Positions 44,259 to 52,992 of a DNA stretch of 64,000 nt are shown piece after piece. The DNA comes from 13-2-20CM-66-19 sp036273735 (GTDB lineage: Bacteria; Pseudomonadota; Gammaproteobacteria; Steroidobacterales; Steroidobacteraceae): positions 1-64,000 of the forward strand of contig DASUHA010000050.1 of NCBI GenBank assembly GCA_036273735.1. The letters are read 5' to 3'. A model generated the notes under the pieces. It worked only from the letters and a program-made list of their open reading frames with translations, made no database searches and was not told the origin of the DNA. Numbering within the stretch: the first letter of the stretch is position 1; the number at the start of each line of letters is the position of its first letter. Both the position numbers and the translations under genes were made by a program.

Positions 44259-44458
44259 TGCGGCGGGCCGTCCCACGGGCCATTGCGCAGGCCGTGGCCG
44301 CCACCCTGGCCTGGCTGCGCGCGGTCTCGGGCGATGACGCCTACGAGCGATATCTGACACACCATGCTCGAGCCCATGAGGGGCCACCGCTCGACCGGCG
44401 GGCGTTCTATGAGGAGAGGGAGCTGCGCAAGTGGAGCGGCGTCAGTCGCTGCTGCTGA
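44258..44458 (+). CDS. YbdD/YjiX-family small protein
   Basis: A 66-residue protein (DUF466) that is almost always encoded after cstA or btsT. The sequence SGDDAYERYLTHHARAHEGP followed by PLDRRAFYEEREL is diagnostic. It is required for activity of the transporter in studied cases, by unknown means. The start overlaps the cstA stop by one base. Confidence 0.92.
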   Translation: MRRAVPRAIAQAVAATLAWLRAVSGDDAYERYLTHHARAHEGPPLDRRAFYEERELRKWSGVSRCC

Positions 44459-44506
44459 GGCCCTTCGGCGCAGCCGCAAGGCGCCGGGAAATGGGCGGCC
44501 GAATCC

Positions 44507-44515
44507 TGGTAGAAT
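44507..44515 (+). promoter_or_regulatory. Extended -10 element upstream of the arn operon
   Basis: TGGTAGAAT reads as an extended -10 (TGn followed by TAGAAT) 52 bases before the first arn start. No convincing -35 is seen, as can be the case for extended -10 promoters. Confidence 0.35.
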
Positions 44516-44567
44516 TCGCCGCTTTTAGCCAAGCGCCGGGCCCGGCCCCGCGAGCTAAGGACTTCCC

Positions 44568-45626
44568 ATGCCACTCAAGATCATGATCCTAGGGGCGAAC
44601 GGCTTCATCGGCAGCGCCCTGACGAGCGCCATCCTCCGCGAGCGAGACTGGGAGGTCTATGGCATCGATCTCTCCGACAACAAGCTCGGCGCCCTGCCCA
44701 AGAACGACCGCTTTCACTTCGTCGAGGGTGACATCACCATCAACAGGGAGTGGGTCGAGTACCACGTCAAGAAGTGCGATGCGGTCGTCCCGCTGGTCGC
44801 GATCGCCAATCCCGCGCAGTACGTCACGCATCCGCTCAGGGTCTTCGAGCTCGACTTCGAAGCCAACCTTTCGGTCGTGCGCCACTGCGTCAAGTACGGC
44901 AAGCGGCTGATCTTCCCCTCGACCTCCGAGATCTACGGCATGTCGCCCGATGCGGTGCTCGATGAGGAGACGAGCCCGCTCGTCTACGGGCCCATCGAGA
45001 AGCAGCGCTGGATCTATGCGGCCTCGAAGCAGCTCCTCGACCGCGTGATCTACGCATACGGCGTGCGTGACAATCTCGACTACACCCTGTTCCGCCCGTT
45101 CAACTTCATCGGGCCCAACCTCGACAACGTGGAGGAGCCCAAGGAGGGCAGCTCCCGCGTATTCACCCAGTTCCTCTCGAACGTGCTCTACCGCCGGCCG
45201 ATCAAGCTGGTCGATGGCGGCCAGCAGAAGCGCTCCTTCACCTTCATCGACGATGCGATCGAGTGTCTGCTCACCATCCTCGAGAACTCCCAGGGGCGCG
45301 CCTCGCGGCGCATCTTCAACATCGGCAATCCGGCCAACTGTGTCTCGATCCGCGATCTCGCCGAGCGCACCATCCGCATCGCGCAGGAGTTCCCGGTGCT
45401 GCGCGAGAACGCGCGCGCCACCCAGATCGTCGAGGTCTCGGCCGGCGATTACTACGGCAAGTACTACCAGGACATCCAGGTGAGGGTGCCGGCCATCCAT
45501 GCCGCCGAGCGCGATCTCAAGTGGAAGCCCAGCACGGATCTCGACACCGCGATCCGCCGCACCATCGAGTTCTACGTCAAGCAGGAGAACTTCAGCGCCA
45601 AAGCTGCCGCCCTGGCGAGCATCTGA
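44568..45626 (+). CDS. UDP-glucuronic acid oxidase/decarboxylase (ArnA dehydrogenase half)
   Basis: A 352-residue short-chain dehydrogenase/epimerase-type enzyme equal to the C-terminal half of E. coli ArnA. It oxidises and decarboxylates UDP-glucuronate to UDP-4-keto-arabinose. NAD-binding start ILGANGFIGSALTS, active Ser in PSTSEIYGMSPD, Tyr-x3-Lys in YAASKQLLD, and HPLRVFELDFEANLSVVRHC are all present. In E. coli this half is fused to a formyltransferase; here that domain is a separate gene about 4.3 kb downstream. First gene of the L-Ara4N operon. Confidence 0.92.
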   Translation: MPLKIMILGANGFIGSALTSAILRERDWEVYGIDLSDNKLGALPKNDRFHFVEGDITINREWVEYHVKKCDAVVPLVAIANPAQYVTHPLRVFELDFEANLSVVRHCVKYGKRLIFPSTSEIYGMSPDAVLDEETSPLVYGPIEKQRWIYAASKQLLDRVIYAYGVRDNLDYTLFRPFNFIGPNLDNVEEPKEGSSRVFTQFLSNVLYRRPIKLVDGGQQKRSFTFIDDAIECLLTILENSQGRASRRIFNIGNPANCVSIRDLAERTIRIAQEFPVLRENARATQIVEVSAGDYYGKYYQDIQVRVPAIHAAERDLKWKPSTDLDTAIRRTIEFYVKQENFSAKAAALASI

Positions 45627-45645
45627 GGGTGTCGGCAGACCCGGA

Positions 45646-47271
45646 ATGAGCATGACGGGGGCAGGTGCGGGCACGCAGGGGTGCGGGCTCAGGTGGTGGG
45701 GCTGGATGGCGCTTGCGATCGTGTGGCTCCTCACCATCCAGATCCGTCCGATGCTCGACCCCGACGAGGGGCGCTACGCAGAGATTCCGCGGGAGATGTT
45801 GACCACGGGCAATTGGGTCACCCCGCGGCTCGATGGCCTGAAGTACTTCGAGAAGCCGGCGCTGCAATACTGGGCGACGGCCGCTCTCTACGGCGTCGTC
45901 GGGCTCAGCAACTGGAGCTCGCGACTGTGGACGGTTGGCTTGGGGTTCGCCTGTCTGCCGCTCATCTATGCCTGGGTCGCCCGCCTGTACAGCAGGCGCG
46001 CCGCGCTCATGGCCGTGGTGCTGCTCGCGATGAGCCCGTATTTCGGGCTCATCGGACACCTGAATCTGCTCGATGCGGGCTTCGCCTTCTGGATGTGCGC
46101 CACGGCGCTGGCGTTCGCTCGGGCGCAGAGCGCAACCGCCCGCTCGACAGAGGAGCGCAACTGGATGCTCCTCTGCTGGGCCGCTGCGGCGCTCGCGGTC
46201 CTGACCAAGGGTATCGTCGTCTTCGTGCTGGCCGGCGGGGCACTCATCGCCTATTGCCTGGCGGAGCGCGACCTCAGGCCCTGGCGGCGCATGCACTTCG
46301 GGCTCGGGGTACCGCTCTTCCTCGCGCTCGCGACGCCGTGGTTCATCGTGGTCTCCCTCCGTAATCCGGACTTCGCGCCGTTCTTCTTCGTCCACGAGCA
46401 CTTTCAGCGCTTCCTCACCAAGGAGGCCCAGCGCGTGGAGCCCTGGTGGTATTTCCTGGCCCTCCTGGTGATCGGCGCGTTGCCGTGGCTTGCGGCACTG
46501 CTGCGGGCGGCATCCGCATCGTGGCGAGAATCAGGTTTAGAATCTGGCTTCAAGCCACTGAAATTCCTTCTGCTATTCTCGGCGATAATACTCGTGTTCT
46601 TCTCCCTGTCGGACTCCAAGCTCGCGACCTACATTCTGCCGATGTTCCCTCCCATGGCCGCGTTCACGGGGGTCGCCGTCGCGGATCGGCCGGGCTTTCT
46701 CCCGCGCTCTTCCGGGGTCGCAGCGGGCCTGGCGTTGTTCGTTGCCGCAGGTCTTCTTTTCTACTCGCAACACCGCAACGGGGTGATTCCTGCAGAGGCC
46801 TTGGGGTGGGCGATCGCCGCCGGAATTGCCGCGGCAGCCGCGGCACTGATTGCCCGCTGGGGGCGGCTGGTCGCGGTCGCGCTGCTCTTCATCTTTGCCT
46901 GGCAGGCGCTCCTCTGCGAATACACCGTCATTCCGCCATCACGATCGGCCCATGCGCTCGTTCAGGCGGTGGCGCCGCAAGTGCATCCCGGCACAGCTCT
47001 CTACAGCGTCGGCGAGTATCGTCAAACCATTCCGCCATACCTGGGCCGGACGCTGACTCTCGTCAGCTTCCAGGGCGAGCTCGAGTTCGGCCAGGCGAGG
47101 GAACCGGGCCGGCAAAGCGCGACGCCGGCTGAGTTCGTGCGGCAATGGGAGGCGAGCCGCGATGCGATTGCATTCTTCGACCCGCGGGTGTGGGATCATT
47201 ACCGGCAGCAGGGCCTGCCGGGACGCATCATCGCGCAGGACAGCTTCACGGTGGCGGTGAGCCGCTCATGA
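45646..47271 (+). CDS. arnT: ArnT-type L-Ara4N transferase
   Basis: A 541-residue polytopic GT83-family glycosyltransferase that transfers L-Ara4N from undecaprenyl phosphate to lipid A on the periplasmic face of the inner membrane. The acidic start motif MLDPDEGRYAEIPREML, then LKYFEKPALQYWATA, and FVHEHFQRFLTKEAQRVEPW are ArnT family blocks. About 12 membrane segments. It begins 19 bp after the dehydrogenase gene and overlaps arnE by 4 bp (ATGA). Confidence 0.93.
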   Translation: MSMTGAGAGTQGCGLRWWGWMALAIVWLLTIQIRPMLDPDEGRYAEIPREMLTTGNWVTPRLDGLKYFEKPALQYWATAALYGVVGLSNWSSRLWTVGLGFACLPLIYAWVARLYSRRAALMAVVLLAMSPYFGLIGHLNLLDAGFAFWMCATALAFARAQSATARSTEERNWMLLCWAAAALAVLTKGIVVFVLAGGALIAYCLAERDLRPWRRMHFGLGVPLFLALATPWFIVVSLRNPDFAPFFFVHEHFQRFLTKEAQRVEPWWYFLALLVIGALPWLAALLRAASASWRESGLESGFKPLKFLLLFSAIILVFFSLSDSKLATYILPMFPPMAAFTGVAVADRPGFLPRSSGVAAGLALFVAAGLLFYSQHRNGVIPAEALGWAIAAGIAAAAAALIARWGRLVAVALLFIFAWQALLCEYTVIPPSRSAHALVQAVAPQVHPGTALYSVGEYRQTIPPYLGRTLTLVSFQGELEFGQAREPGRQSATPAEFVRQWEASRDAIAFFDPRVWDHYRQQGLPGRIIAQDSFTVAVSRS

Positions 47272-47639
47272 GACTGTCGGATTTCTCGATCCTTTGCTGC
47301 GGGGTGTTGCTCAACGCTCTGGCGCAGCTCGGCCTCAAGGCTGCCACCGAGGCTACCGGGCCGCTGCTGGGTGCCGATGGCGCGGTGCTGCGCCGCTCGC
47401 TCGAGCTTTTGACCGTGCCGTGGTTGTGGGCAGCTCTGGCGTGCTACGGGCTGAGCGTCATCGTCTGGCTGGTGGGGCTCTCGCGCGTCCCGGTGAGCCA
47501 GGCGTACCCTCTGCTGTCGCTCGGCTACGTGATCAACCTCGGGCTCGCCTGGTGGCTGCTCGGGGAAGTGCCCAACGTGCAGCGAGTGCTCGGAATCGCC
47601 GTCATCGTGTTCGGAGTGGTAGTAGTAGCCAGGTCATGA
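47268..47639 (+). CDS. arnE: ArnE-type flippase subunit (small EamA-like)
   Basis: A 123-residue four-helix membrane protein of the small multidrug resistance/EamA type, proposed to help flip undecaprenyl-phosphate-L-Ara4N across the inner membrane. The conserved block VPVSQAYPLLSLGYVIN and SVIVWLVGLSRVP are visible. ATGA overlaps join it to both arnT and arnB. In E. coli it works with ArnF; no arnF-like gene is in this operon, so it may act as a homodimer or with a partner elsewhere. Confidence 0.88.
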   Translation: MRLSDFSILCCGVLLNALAQLGLKAATEATGPLLGADGAVLRRSLELLTVPWLWAALACYGLSVIVWLVGLSRVPVSQAYPLLSLGYVINLGLAWWLLGEVPNVQRVLGIAVIVFGVVVVARS

Positions 47640-48766
47640 AGCGTTTCCTTCCATTTACCCGGCCGACGATCGATGAGGAGACCATCCAGGGCGTGGTCGA
47701 GGTGCTGCGCTCCGGATGGCTGGCCTCGGGGCCGAACGTCAAGAAGCTCGAGGCCGCGCTGTCGGAGTACTGCGGCGGGCGTCCGGTGCGTACCCAGACC
47801 TCGGCGACTGCGAGCCTCGAGCACGCGCTGCTGGTCGCCGGAATCGGTGCGGGCGATGAAGTGATCACGCCAGCCATGAGCTTCGTCGCCACCGCCAACG
47901 TGATCATGCGGGTCGGCGCCCGTCCCGTGTTCGTCGATGTCGGCCTCGATACCCGTAATATCGATTTCGATCAGGTGGAGGCGGCCCTCACGCCCCGCAC
48001 CCGGGCGATCCTCCCAGTCCACTTCGCCGGTCTGCCGGTCGACATGGATCGGTTGTATGCCATCGCCGAGCGCCACGGCCTGCGGGTCATCGAGGATGCC
48101 GCCCAGGCGATCGGCTCTTGCTGGCACGGCAGGCGCATCGGCAGCTTCGGCGATCTCGTCTGCTTCAGCTTCCATCCCAACAAGAACATGACCACCATCG
48201 AGGGCGGCTGCGTGGTCGGCGGCTCCCCCGAGGAAGTGCGTCAGCTCGAGCTCCATCGGTTCCACGGCCAGCGCAAGACGGCTGAGGATCAGGTGGACAC
48301 GCTCTTTGCCGGGGGTAAGGCCAACCTCACCGACGTCGCAGCGCGCGTGGGTCTCGGCCAGCTGGCCTCGCTCGAGCGCTTCAATGCGCGGCGCCGTGAG
48401 CTCGCTGCCCGATATTTCACCCTGTGGGGGCACGATGCGCCCGTACGGCTGCCGGCGCGCGGCGACGAGGGACACAACTGGCACATGTTCGCGCCGCTCC
48501 TGCCGCTCGACAGGCTGCGCATCTCGCGCCTCCAATTCATCGAGCAAATGGCGGAGCAGAGCATCGGGATCGGCGTGCACTACGCAGCACCCATCCATCT
48601 CTTCACGGGATACCGCTCGCTGGGCTACAGCGAGGGACAGTTTCCCAACTCCGAGCGCATAGGCCGGGAGACCGTGACGCTGCCGCTCTTCCCGGCGATG
48701 GAGCTGTCGGACGTGGATCGCGTCGTCGAAGCTGCAACCCACATCTTGAAGCGAGCCGCGAAATGA
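47636..48766 (+). CDS. arnB: UDP-4-amino-4-deoxy-L-arabinose aminotransferase
   Basis: A 376-residue PLP-dependent aminotransferase (DegT/DnrJ family) that converts UDP-4-keto-arabinose to UDP-L-Ara4N. The PLP lysine is Lys183 in FHPNKNMTTIEGG; the N-terminal FLPFTRPTIDEETIQGVVEV and the C-terminal THILK fit ArnB. ATGA overlaps with arnE upstream and arnC downstream show tight coupling. Confidence 0.94.
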   Translation: MKRFLPFTRPTIDEETIQGVVEVLRSGWLASGPNVKKLEAALSEYCGGRPVRTQTSATASLEHALLVAGIGAGDEVITPAMSFVATANVIMRVGARPVFVDVGLDTRNIDFDQVEAALTPRTRAILPVHFAGLPVDMDRLYAIAERHGLRVIEDAAQAIGSCWHGRRIGSFGDLVCFSFHPNKNMTTIEGGCVVGGSPEEVRQLELHRFHGQRKTAEDQVDTLFAGGKANLTDVAARVGLGQLASLERFNARRRELAARYFTLWGHDAPVRLPARGDEGHNWHMFAPLLPLDRLRISRLQFIEQMAEQSIGIGVHYAAPIHLFTGYRSLGYSEGQFPNSERIGRETVTLPLFPAMELSDVDRVVEAATHILKRAAK

Positions 48767-49824
48767 CGGCGACCGTCTCCGTCATCATTCCGGTCTACAA
48801 CGAGGAGGCGGGCCTCGATAGCCTTTTCGCGCGGCTCTATCCCGCGCTCGATCAGCTCGCCCGCCCGTATGAGGTGATATTCATCGATGACGGCAGCCGC
48901 GATCGCTCCGCGGCGGTACTGCGGGCGCAGTTCGAGCGCCGTCCGGACAGCACCCGAGTCGTCCTCCTCACCCGCAATGCGGGCCAGCACATGGCCATAC
49001 TCGCGGGCTTCGCCCATTCGCGCGGCGATTACGTCATCACTCTCGATGCCGACCTGCAGAACCCGCCGGAGGAGATCGCCAAGCTGATCGCCGCCATGGA
49101 TCAGGGCGCCGACTATGTCGGGACGGTGCGTGCTCGGCGCCATGATGTCTACTGGCGCAAGCTCGCCTCGCGCATGATGAATCGCATTCGCGAGCGCACC
49201 ACACAGATCCAGATCACCGACCAGGGCTGCATGCTCAGGGGCTACCACCGCGGCATCGTCGAGGCGATCAACCGCTGTGTCGAGGTCAGCACCTTCGTGC
49301 CGGCGCTCGGGTTTACCTTCGCGCGCCATCCGGTGGAGATCGAGGTGGCGCATGCCGAGCGCACCGCCGGGCAGTCGAAATACTCCATCTACAGACTGAT
49401 CCGACTCAACTTCGATCTCATGACCGGCTTCTCGGTGGTGCCGCTGCAATTCTTCACCATGGCCGGGATGGCCCTTGCGCTGATGTCGTTCTTCTTCGTC
49501 GTCGTGCTGGCGGTGCGCCGCCTCGTCGTCGGCTCCGAGGTGCAGGGCGTGTTCACGCTCTTCGGCATTGCGTTCTTCCTGATTGGCGTGCTGCTCATCG
49601 GCCTCGGCGTGGTCGGTGAGTACGTCGGTCGCATCTACGAGCAGGTGAGGCAACGGCCGCGATATACGATTGCCGCGCTTTTGGAGGAAGACGAGGCGCC
49701 GCTTCGCTGGGCACGGCGCGCGAGTGCGCCCAACCGGGAGATCGCCCCCACGGAACGGCTGCACCCGGAGCTCGATCACACCGAGATGCTGCGCGCCGAG
49801 CGCGCTCGGGGCACGGTGGAATGA
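48763..49824 (+). CDS. arnC: Undecaprenyl-phosphate 4-deoxy-4-formamido-L-arabinose transferase
   Basis: A 353-residue membrane glycosyltransferase (GT2) that loads formylated L-Ara4N onto undecaprenyl phosphate. VSVIIPVYNEEAGLDSLF, the nucleotide-binding FIDDGSRDRS, TLDADLQNPPEEI and two C-terminal membrane helices are visible. A polar C-terminal tail of about 45 residues follows. It overlaps arnB by 4 bp. Its stop codon lies inside a perfect hairpin. Confidence 0.93.
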   Translation: MTATVSVIIPVYNEEAGLDSLFARLYPALDQLARPYEVIFIDDGSRDRSAAVLRAQFERRPDSTRVVLLTRNAGQHMAILAGFAHSRGDYVITLDADLQNPPEEIAKLIAAMDQGADYVGTVRARRHDVYWRKLASRMMNRIRERTTQIQITDQGCMLRGYHRGIVEAINRCVEVSTFVPALGFTFARHPVEIEVAHAERTAGQSKYSIYRLIRLNFDLMTGFSVVPLQFFTMAGMALALMSFFFVVVLAVRRLVVGSEVQGVFTLFGIAFFLIGVLLIGLGVVGEYVGRIYEQVRQRPRYTIAALLEEDEAPLRWARRASAPNREIAPTERLHPELDHTEMLRAERARGTVE

Positions 49825-49887
49825 ATTGCCGGGAGCAATTCATGACGACACGCGGGAAGCATGTCGGCCCCCGTGAGGAGCGGGGGC
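49821..49887 (+). promoter_or_regulatory. Two perfect hairpins between arnC and the formyltransferase gene
   Basis: First stem ATGAATTGC-CGGGA-GCAATTCAT (49821-49843) has 9-bp perfect arms and contains the arnC stop codon. Second stem GCCCCCG-(7)-CGGGGGC (49867-49887) has 7-bp perfect arms. No T-tract follows either. This is the only gap over 20 bp in the operon, so the structures may stabilise or process the mRNA, or lower expression of the last two genes. Confidence 0.6.
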
Positions 49888-49909
49888 GAGGCCCACGACG
49901 GTCCGAGCA

Positions 49910-50839
49910 ATGAGTACGGCCCGGGCGGTCGTGTTTGCCTATCATGATGTAGGCGTTCGCTGCCTGCAGGTGTTGCTGTCCGCGCGGATCGAAGTTCCTC
50001 TGGTCATCACCGTGAGGGATGATCCGAATGAGAATCAGTGGTTCGCCAGCGTCGCCGACACGGCGCGCGTGTACGGACTGCCGGTCGTGATGCCGGACAA
50101 CGCCAATGATCCGGAGCTCGCGGGGCAGGTGGCTGCGCTCGAGCCCGATTTCATCTTCTCCTTCTACTATCGCTCGATGCTCGGCGCCCCGATCCTCTCC
50201 AGTGCGCGCCGGGGCGCCCTGAACATGCACGGCTCGCTGCTGCCGAAGTATCGCGGACGGGCACCGGTCAACTGGGCAATCCTGAACGGCGAGCGGGAGA
50301 CCGGCGCGACGCTGCACTACATGGTGGAGCGCGCTGATGCCGGCGACATCGTGGATCAGCTCGCGGTACCGATACTGGATGACGATGATGCGCATGCGGT
50401 GTTCGGCAAGGTCACGACGGCGGCTGAAATCATCCTGGCGCGCTCCTTACCGGGCCTCATCGCAGGCGATGCGCCGCGACGCCCACAGACCATCGAGCCC
50501 GGGCAGTACTTCGGGCGCAGGAGTCCTGAGGACGGGCGCATCGACTGGACTCAGCCGGCGTTGAGTATCCACAATCTCGTGCGCGCCGTGGCGCCGCCTT
50601 TTCCGGGTGCGTTCACCGAGGTCGAGGGGCGGCAGTGGTGGATCCACCGCACGCGGGTGGAGCGGAGGATCATCACGCCATCGGAGCGGGCGCGCCTTTT
50701 CGGTGTGCAGGGCGTCTGTTATGCGGCGTGCCGGGATGGCGGAGTGCTCAGAATCCTGGAAGCGGAAACCGAGGAGGGGCCGGTAGATCTCGCGCGGATC
50801 TCATCGGCGCTCGAAGCGCACCCGTCCGTGTTGGGTTGA
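49910..50839 (+). CDS. UDP-L-Ara4N formyltransferase (ArnA formyltransferase half)
   Basis: A 309-residue enzyme equal to the N-terminal half of E. coli ArnA; it formylates UDP-L-Ara4N from 10-formyl-tetrahydrofolate. The catalytic Asn-His pair lies in NMHGSLLPKYRGRAP and the Asp in ADAGDIVDQ. It is a stand-alone gene, separated from its usual partner domain by arnT, arnE, arnB and arnC. It begins 85 bp after arnC and ends 14 bp before arnD. Confidence 0.92.
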   Translation: MSTARAVVFAYHDVGVRCLQVLLSARIEVPLVITVRDDPNENQWFASVADTARVYGLPVVMPDNANDPELAGQVAALEPDFIFSFYYRSMLGAPILSSARRGALNMHGSLLPKYRGRAPVNWAILNGERETGATLHYMVERADAGDIVDQLAVPILDDDDAHAVFGKVTTAAEIILARSLPGLIAGDAPRRPQTIEPGQYFGRRSPEDGRIDWTQPALSIHNLVRAVAPPFPGAFTEVEGRQWWIHRTRVERRIITPSERARLFGVQGVCYAACRDGGVLRILEAETEEGPVDLARISSALEAHPSVLG

Positions 50840-50853
50840 CTGGAGGCCGGACG

Positions 50854-51825
50854 ATGGCGCAGTCGCAGACACCCGTGCCGGGCGGAGTCACCCGAGCCGG
50901 CAGCATCGCGCTCAAGATCGATGTCGACACCTACCGCGGCACGCTCCAGGGGGTGCCGCGGCTCGCCGCCGCACTCGAGCGGGCGGGCGCGCGGGCCAGC
51001 TTCCTCTTCAGCGTCGGCCCGGATCATACGGGCAGGGCCATCAAGCGGGTGTTTCGCCGCGGATTTCTCGGCAAGGTGCGGCGCACCTCGGTGACGCAGC
51101 ACTACGGCATCAAAACTCTGCTCTACGGAGTGCTCCTGCCGGGGCCGCACATCGGACGGCGGTGCGGAGCCGTCATGAGGGAGGTGGCGGCACGCGGCTT
51201 CGAGGTGGGAGTTCACACCTACGATCACATCAAGTGGCAGGACGGCGTGGCGCGGGCGAGCGAGCCGTGGACGCGCCGGCAGCTCTTGCTCGCGCGTGAG
51301 GAGTTCATTCGGGTGTTCGATCGGCCGCCCGAGGCGCATGGGGCCGCGGGATGGCAGGTGAATGCGAGTGTGCCGGCGCTCGAGCGGGAGTTGGGGTTCC
51401 GGTATGCGTCGGATACCAGGGGGATGTGTCCCTTCATTCCGGTTGTCGGGGGTAAGGAGGTCGGCGTGCCGCAGTTTCCAACGACCTTGCCTACGCTCGA
51501 TGAGCTGATCGGGCGTGAAGACCTGGGTGCGGTCGATCCTGTGGAGCATCTGCTCACCTTGACACAGGAGGGCAGTGACCAGGTGTTCACGCTACATGCG
51601 GAGCTCGAGGGCGGAGCGTATCTGGATGGGTTCGAGCGCCTGCTGCGCACCTGGCGCGGCCGCGGCTTTGCCTTGACGGATCTGGGCTCGTATTCGCAGA
51701 CAGTGGATCACGCTCGGCTCCCGCGGTGCCCGATCATCGCCGGGACTGTGGAGGGAAGATCGGGGACCCTTGCCGTTCAAGGGCAGAGCGTCTCGGAAAA
51801 TAGTCCCGGCCAGAACGCCACCTAG
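50854..51825 (+). CDS. arnD: 4-deoxy-4-formamido-L-arabinose-phosphoundecaprenol deformylase
   Basis: A 323-residue polysaccharide-deacetylase-fold enzyme that removes the formyl group once the sugar is on undecaprenyl phosphate. IALKIDVDTYRGTLQGVP with the catalytic Asp, FLFSVGPDHTGRAI, EVGVHTYDHIKWQD with the metal His, and a C-terminal FTLHAELEGG are typical. It is the last gene of the operon. The frame is open upstream but conserved sequence begins here. Confidence 0.93.
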   Translation: MAQSQTPVPGGVTRAGSIALKIDVDTYRGTLQGVPRLAAALERAGARASFLFSVGPDHTGRAIKRVFRRGFLGKVRRTSVTQHYGIKTLLYGVLLPGPHIGRRCGAVMREVAARGFEVGVHTYDHIKWQDGVARASEPWTRRQLLLAREEFIRVFDRPPEAHGAAGWQVNASVPALERELGFRYASDTRGMCPFIPVVGGKEVGVPQFPTTLPTLDELIGREDLGAVDPVEHLLTLTQEGSDQVFTLHAELEGGAYLDGFERLLRTWRGRGFALTDLGSYSQTVDHARLPRCPIIAGTVEGRSGTLAVQGQSVSENSPGQNAT

Positions 51826-51875
51826 GCCACGTCGCTGCGGCCCTCCGTGGGGCAGGGCACCCAGCCCGCGCGGTC

Positions 51876-51895
51876 GTCCGCCGCATACGGCGGAC
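51876..51895 (+). terminator. Hairpin after the arn operon
   Basis: GTCCGCCG-CATA-CGGCGGAC, perfect 8-bp arms with a 4-base loop, 51 bp past the arnD stop; a weaker GCCGG/CCGGC stem follows about 15 bp later. It lies between arnD and the sigma factor gene. No T-run is seen. Confidence 0.55.
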
Positions 51896-52004
51896 CCCTG
51901 TAGGCGCGCGCGCCGGCTCCTGCCGGCGAGCGTCTGGCCGGAACCATTTTCCGAGGCGCTCTGCTCACAATATCCACTACCGCACCACCGTCTACCTTTG
52001 TGGG

Positions 52005-52586
52005 ATGGATGCCGCACTGCTTAAACCATTGAGCCCTTCTGCGCAGGATCTCGAGATCGCCTCGGTCGTAAGGCGCGAGCGGGGGCGGCTACTGTCGTTC
52101 ATTCTACGGCGGGTGCGGGATGCGGCGGAGGCGGAGGATGTCCTGCAGGAGGCGCTTTATGAGCTGGTGACGGCTTACCGCCTGATGCAGCCCATCGAGC
52201 AGGTCGGCGCCTGGCTCATGCGGGTGGCGCGCAATCGCATCATCGACCGCTTCCGCAAGCAGCGGCCGCAGCTCCTCGGCGATCTCGCCCCTGAAGGAGA
52301 GGAGTCGGACTCGGCGCTGGAGCGGCTGCTGCCGGTGATAGAGGAGGGTCCGGATGCGGCTCTGGTGCGGGAGCTGCTGCTCGATGAACTGGAGCAGGCG
52401 CTGGCCGAGCTGCCGGCGGAGCAACGCGCGGTCTTCGTTGCGCAGGAGCTGGAGGGCGCGAGCTTCAAAGAGCTGTCGGCGCGTTGGGGCGTCGGCGTCA
52501 ACACGCTCCTCTCGCGCAAGCGATATGCGGTGCTGAGGCTGCGCGAGCGGCTCAGGGAGGTCTATGCGGAGTGGCTGGACGGTTAG
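52005..52586 (+). CDS. ECF-type RNA polymerase sigma factor
   Basis: A 193-residue sigma-70 family protein of the extracytoplasmic function group. Region 2 spans about 28-90 (FILRRVRDAAEAEDVLQEAL, then VGAWLMRVARNRIIDRFRKQ) and region 4 about 130-185 (ALAELPAEQRAVFVAQELEG, then FKELSARWGVGVNTLLSRKR). There is a longer acidic linker between them. It is followed 30 bp later by a small membrane protein that might regulate it. Target promoters are unknown. Confidence 0.93.
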   Translation: MDAALLKPLSPSAQDLEIASVVRRERGRLLSFILRRVRDAAEAEDVLQEALYELVTAYRLMQPIEQVGAWLMRVARNRIIDRFRKQRPQLLGDLAPEGEESDSALERLLPVIEEGPDAALVRELLLDELEQALAELPAEQRAVFVAQELEGASFKELSARWGVGVNTLLSRKRYAVLRLRERLREVYAEWLDG

Positions 52587-52616
52587 CGGTATGGTTCTGA
52601 AGATGAGGAGCAAGTC

Positions 52617-52961
52617 GTGAGAGGTCGAGCTCGTTGGGTCTTGAAGGGATTCATGTTCGTGGGTTGCATGATCATCGCCGTGGCGGTGGTCAGCTGGGTG
52701 GTGATGCTGCTATGGAATGCGCTGGTGCCGGAGCTCTTTGGTGGGCCGCCGTTGCGCTATCTGCAGGCGGCGGGACTCCTGGTGCTCAGCCGGATCCTCT
52801 TCGGGGGGTTGCGGGGGCATCGCGGACCGTGGCGGCACCGTGGCTGGCGCCAGCACTGGGAGAGCCTGACGCCGGAGGAGCGAGAGCGCCTCCGTGAGAA
52901 GTACGGGCGGCATTGCCGCTGGCATGGGGAGGAGCCTACGAGCGAGAATCACCCGGTCTGA
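52617..52961 (+). CDS. Small membrane protein downstream of the ECF sigma factor
   Basis: A 114-residue protein starting at GTG with GAGGAG just upstream. Two hydrophobic segments (FVGCMIIAVAVVSWVVMLLW and LRYLQAAGLLVLSRILFGGL) are followed by a basic, His/Trp-rich stretch and the helix SLTPEERERLREKYG. It is probably co-transcribed with the sigma factor. Position suggests a regulator, but no zinc-finger or other known anti-sigma motif is present. I recognise similar sigma-linked membrane proteins only as hypothetical. Confidence 0.7.
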   Translation: MRGRARWVLKGFMFVGCMIIAVAVVSWVVMLLWNALVPELFGGPPLRYLQAAGLLVLSRILFGGLRGHRGPWRHRGWRQHWESLTPEERERLREKYGRHCRWHGEEPTSENHPV

Positions 52962-52992
52962 GGTCGGAGCGCCCCTCTACGCCGGAGCTGTG

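Noticed and set aside
42129..44387. A 752-codon open frame antisense to cstA
   Set aside because: Composition is Arg/His/Asp-rich low-information sequence typical of antisense GC-rich frames, and cstA is unmistakable on the other strand.
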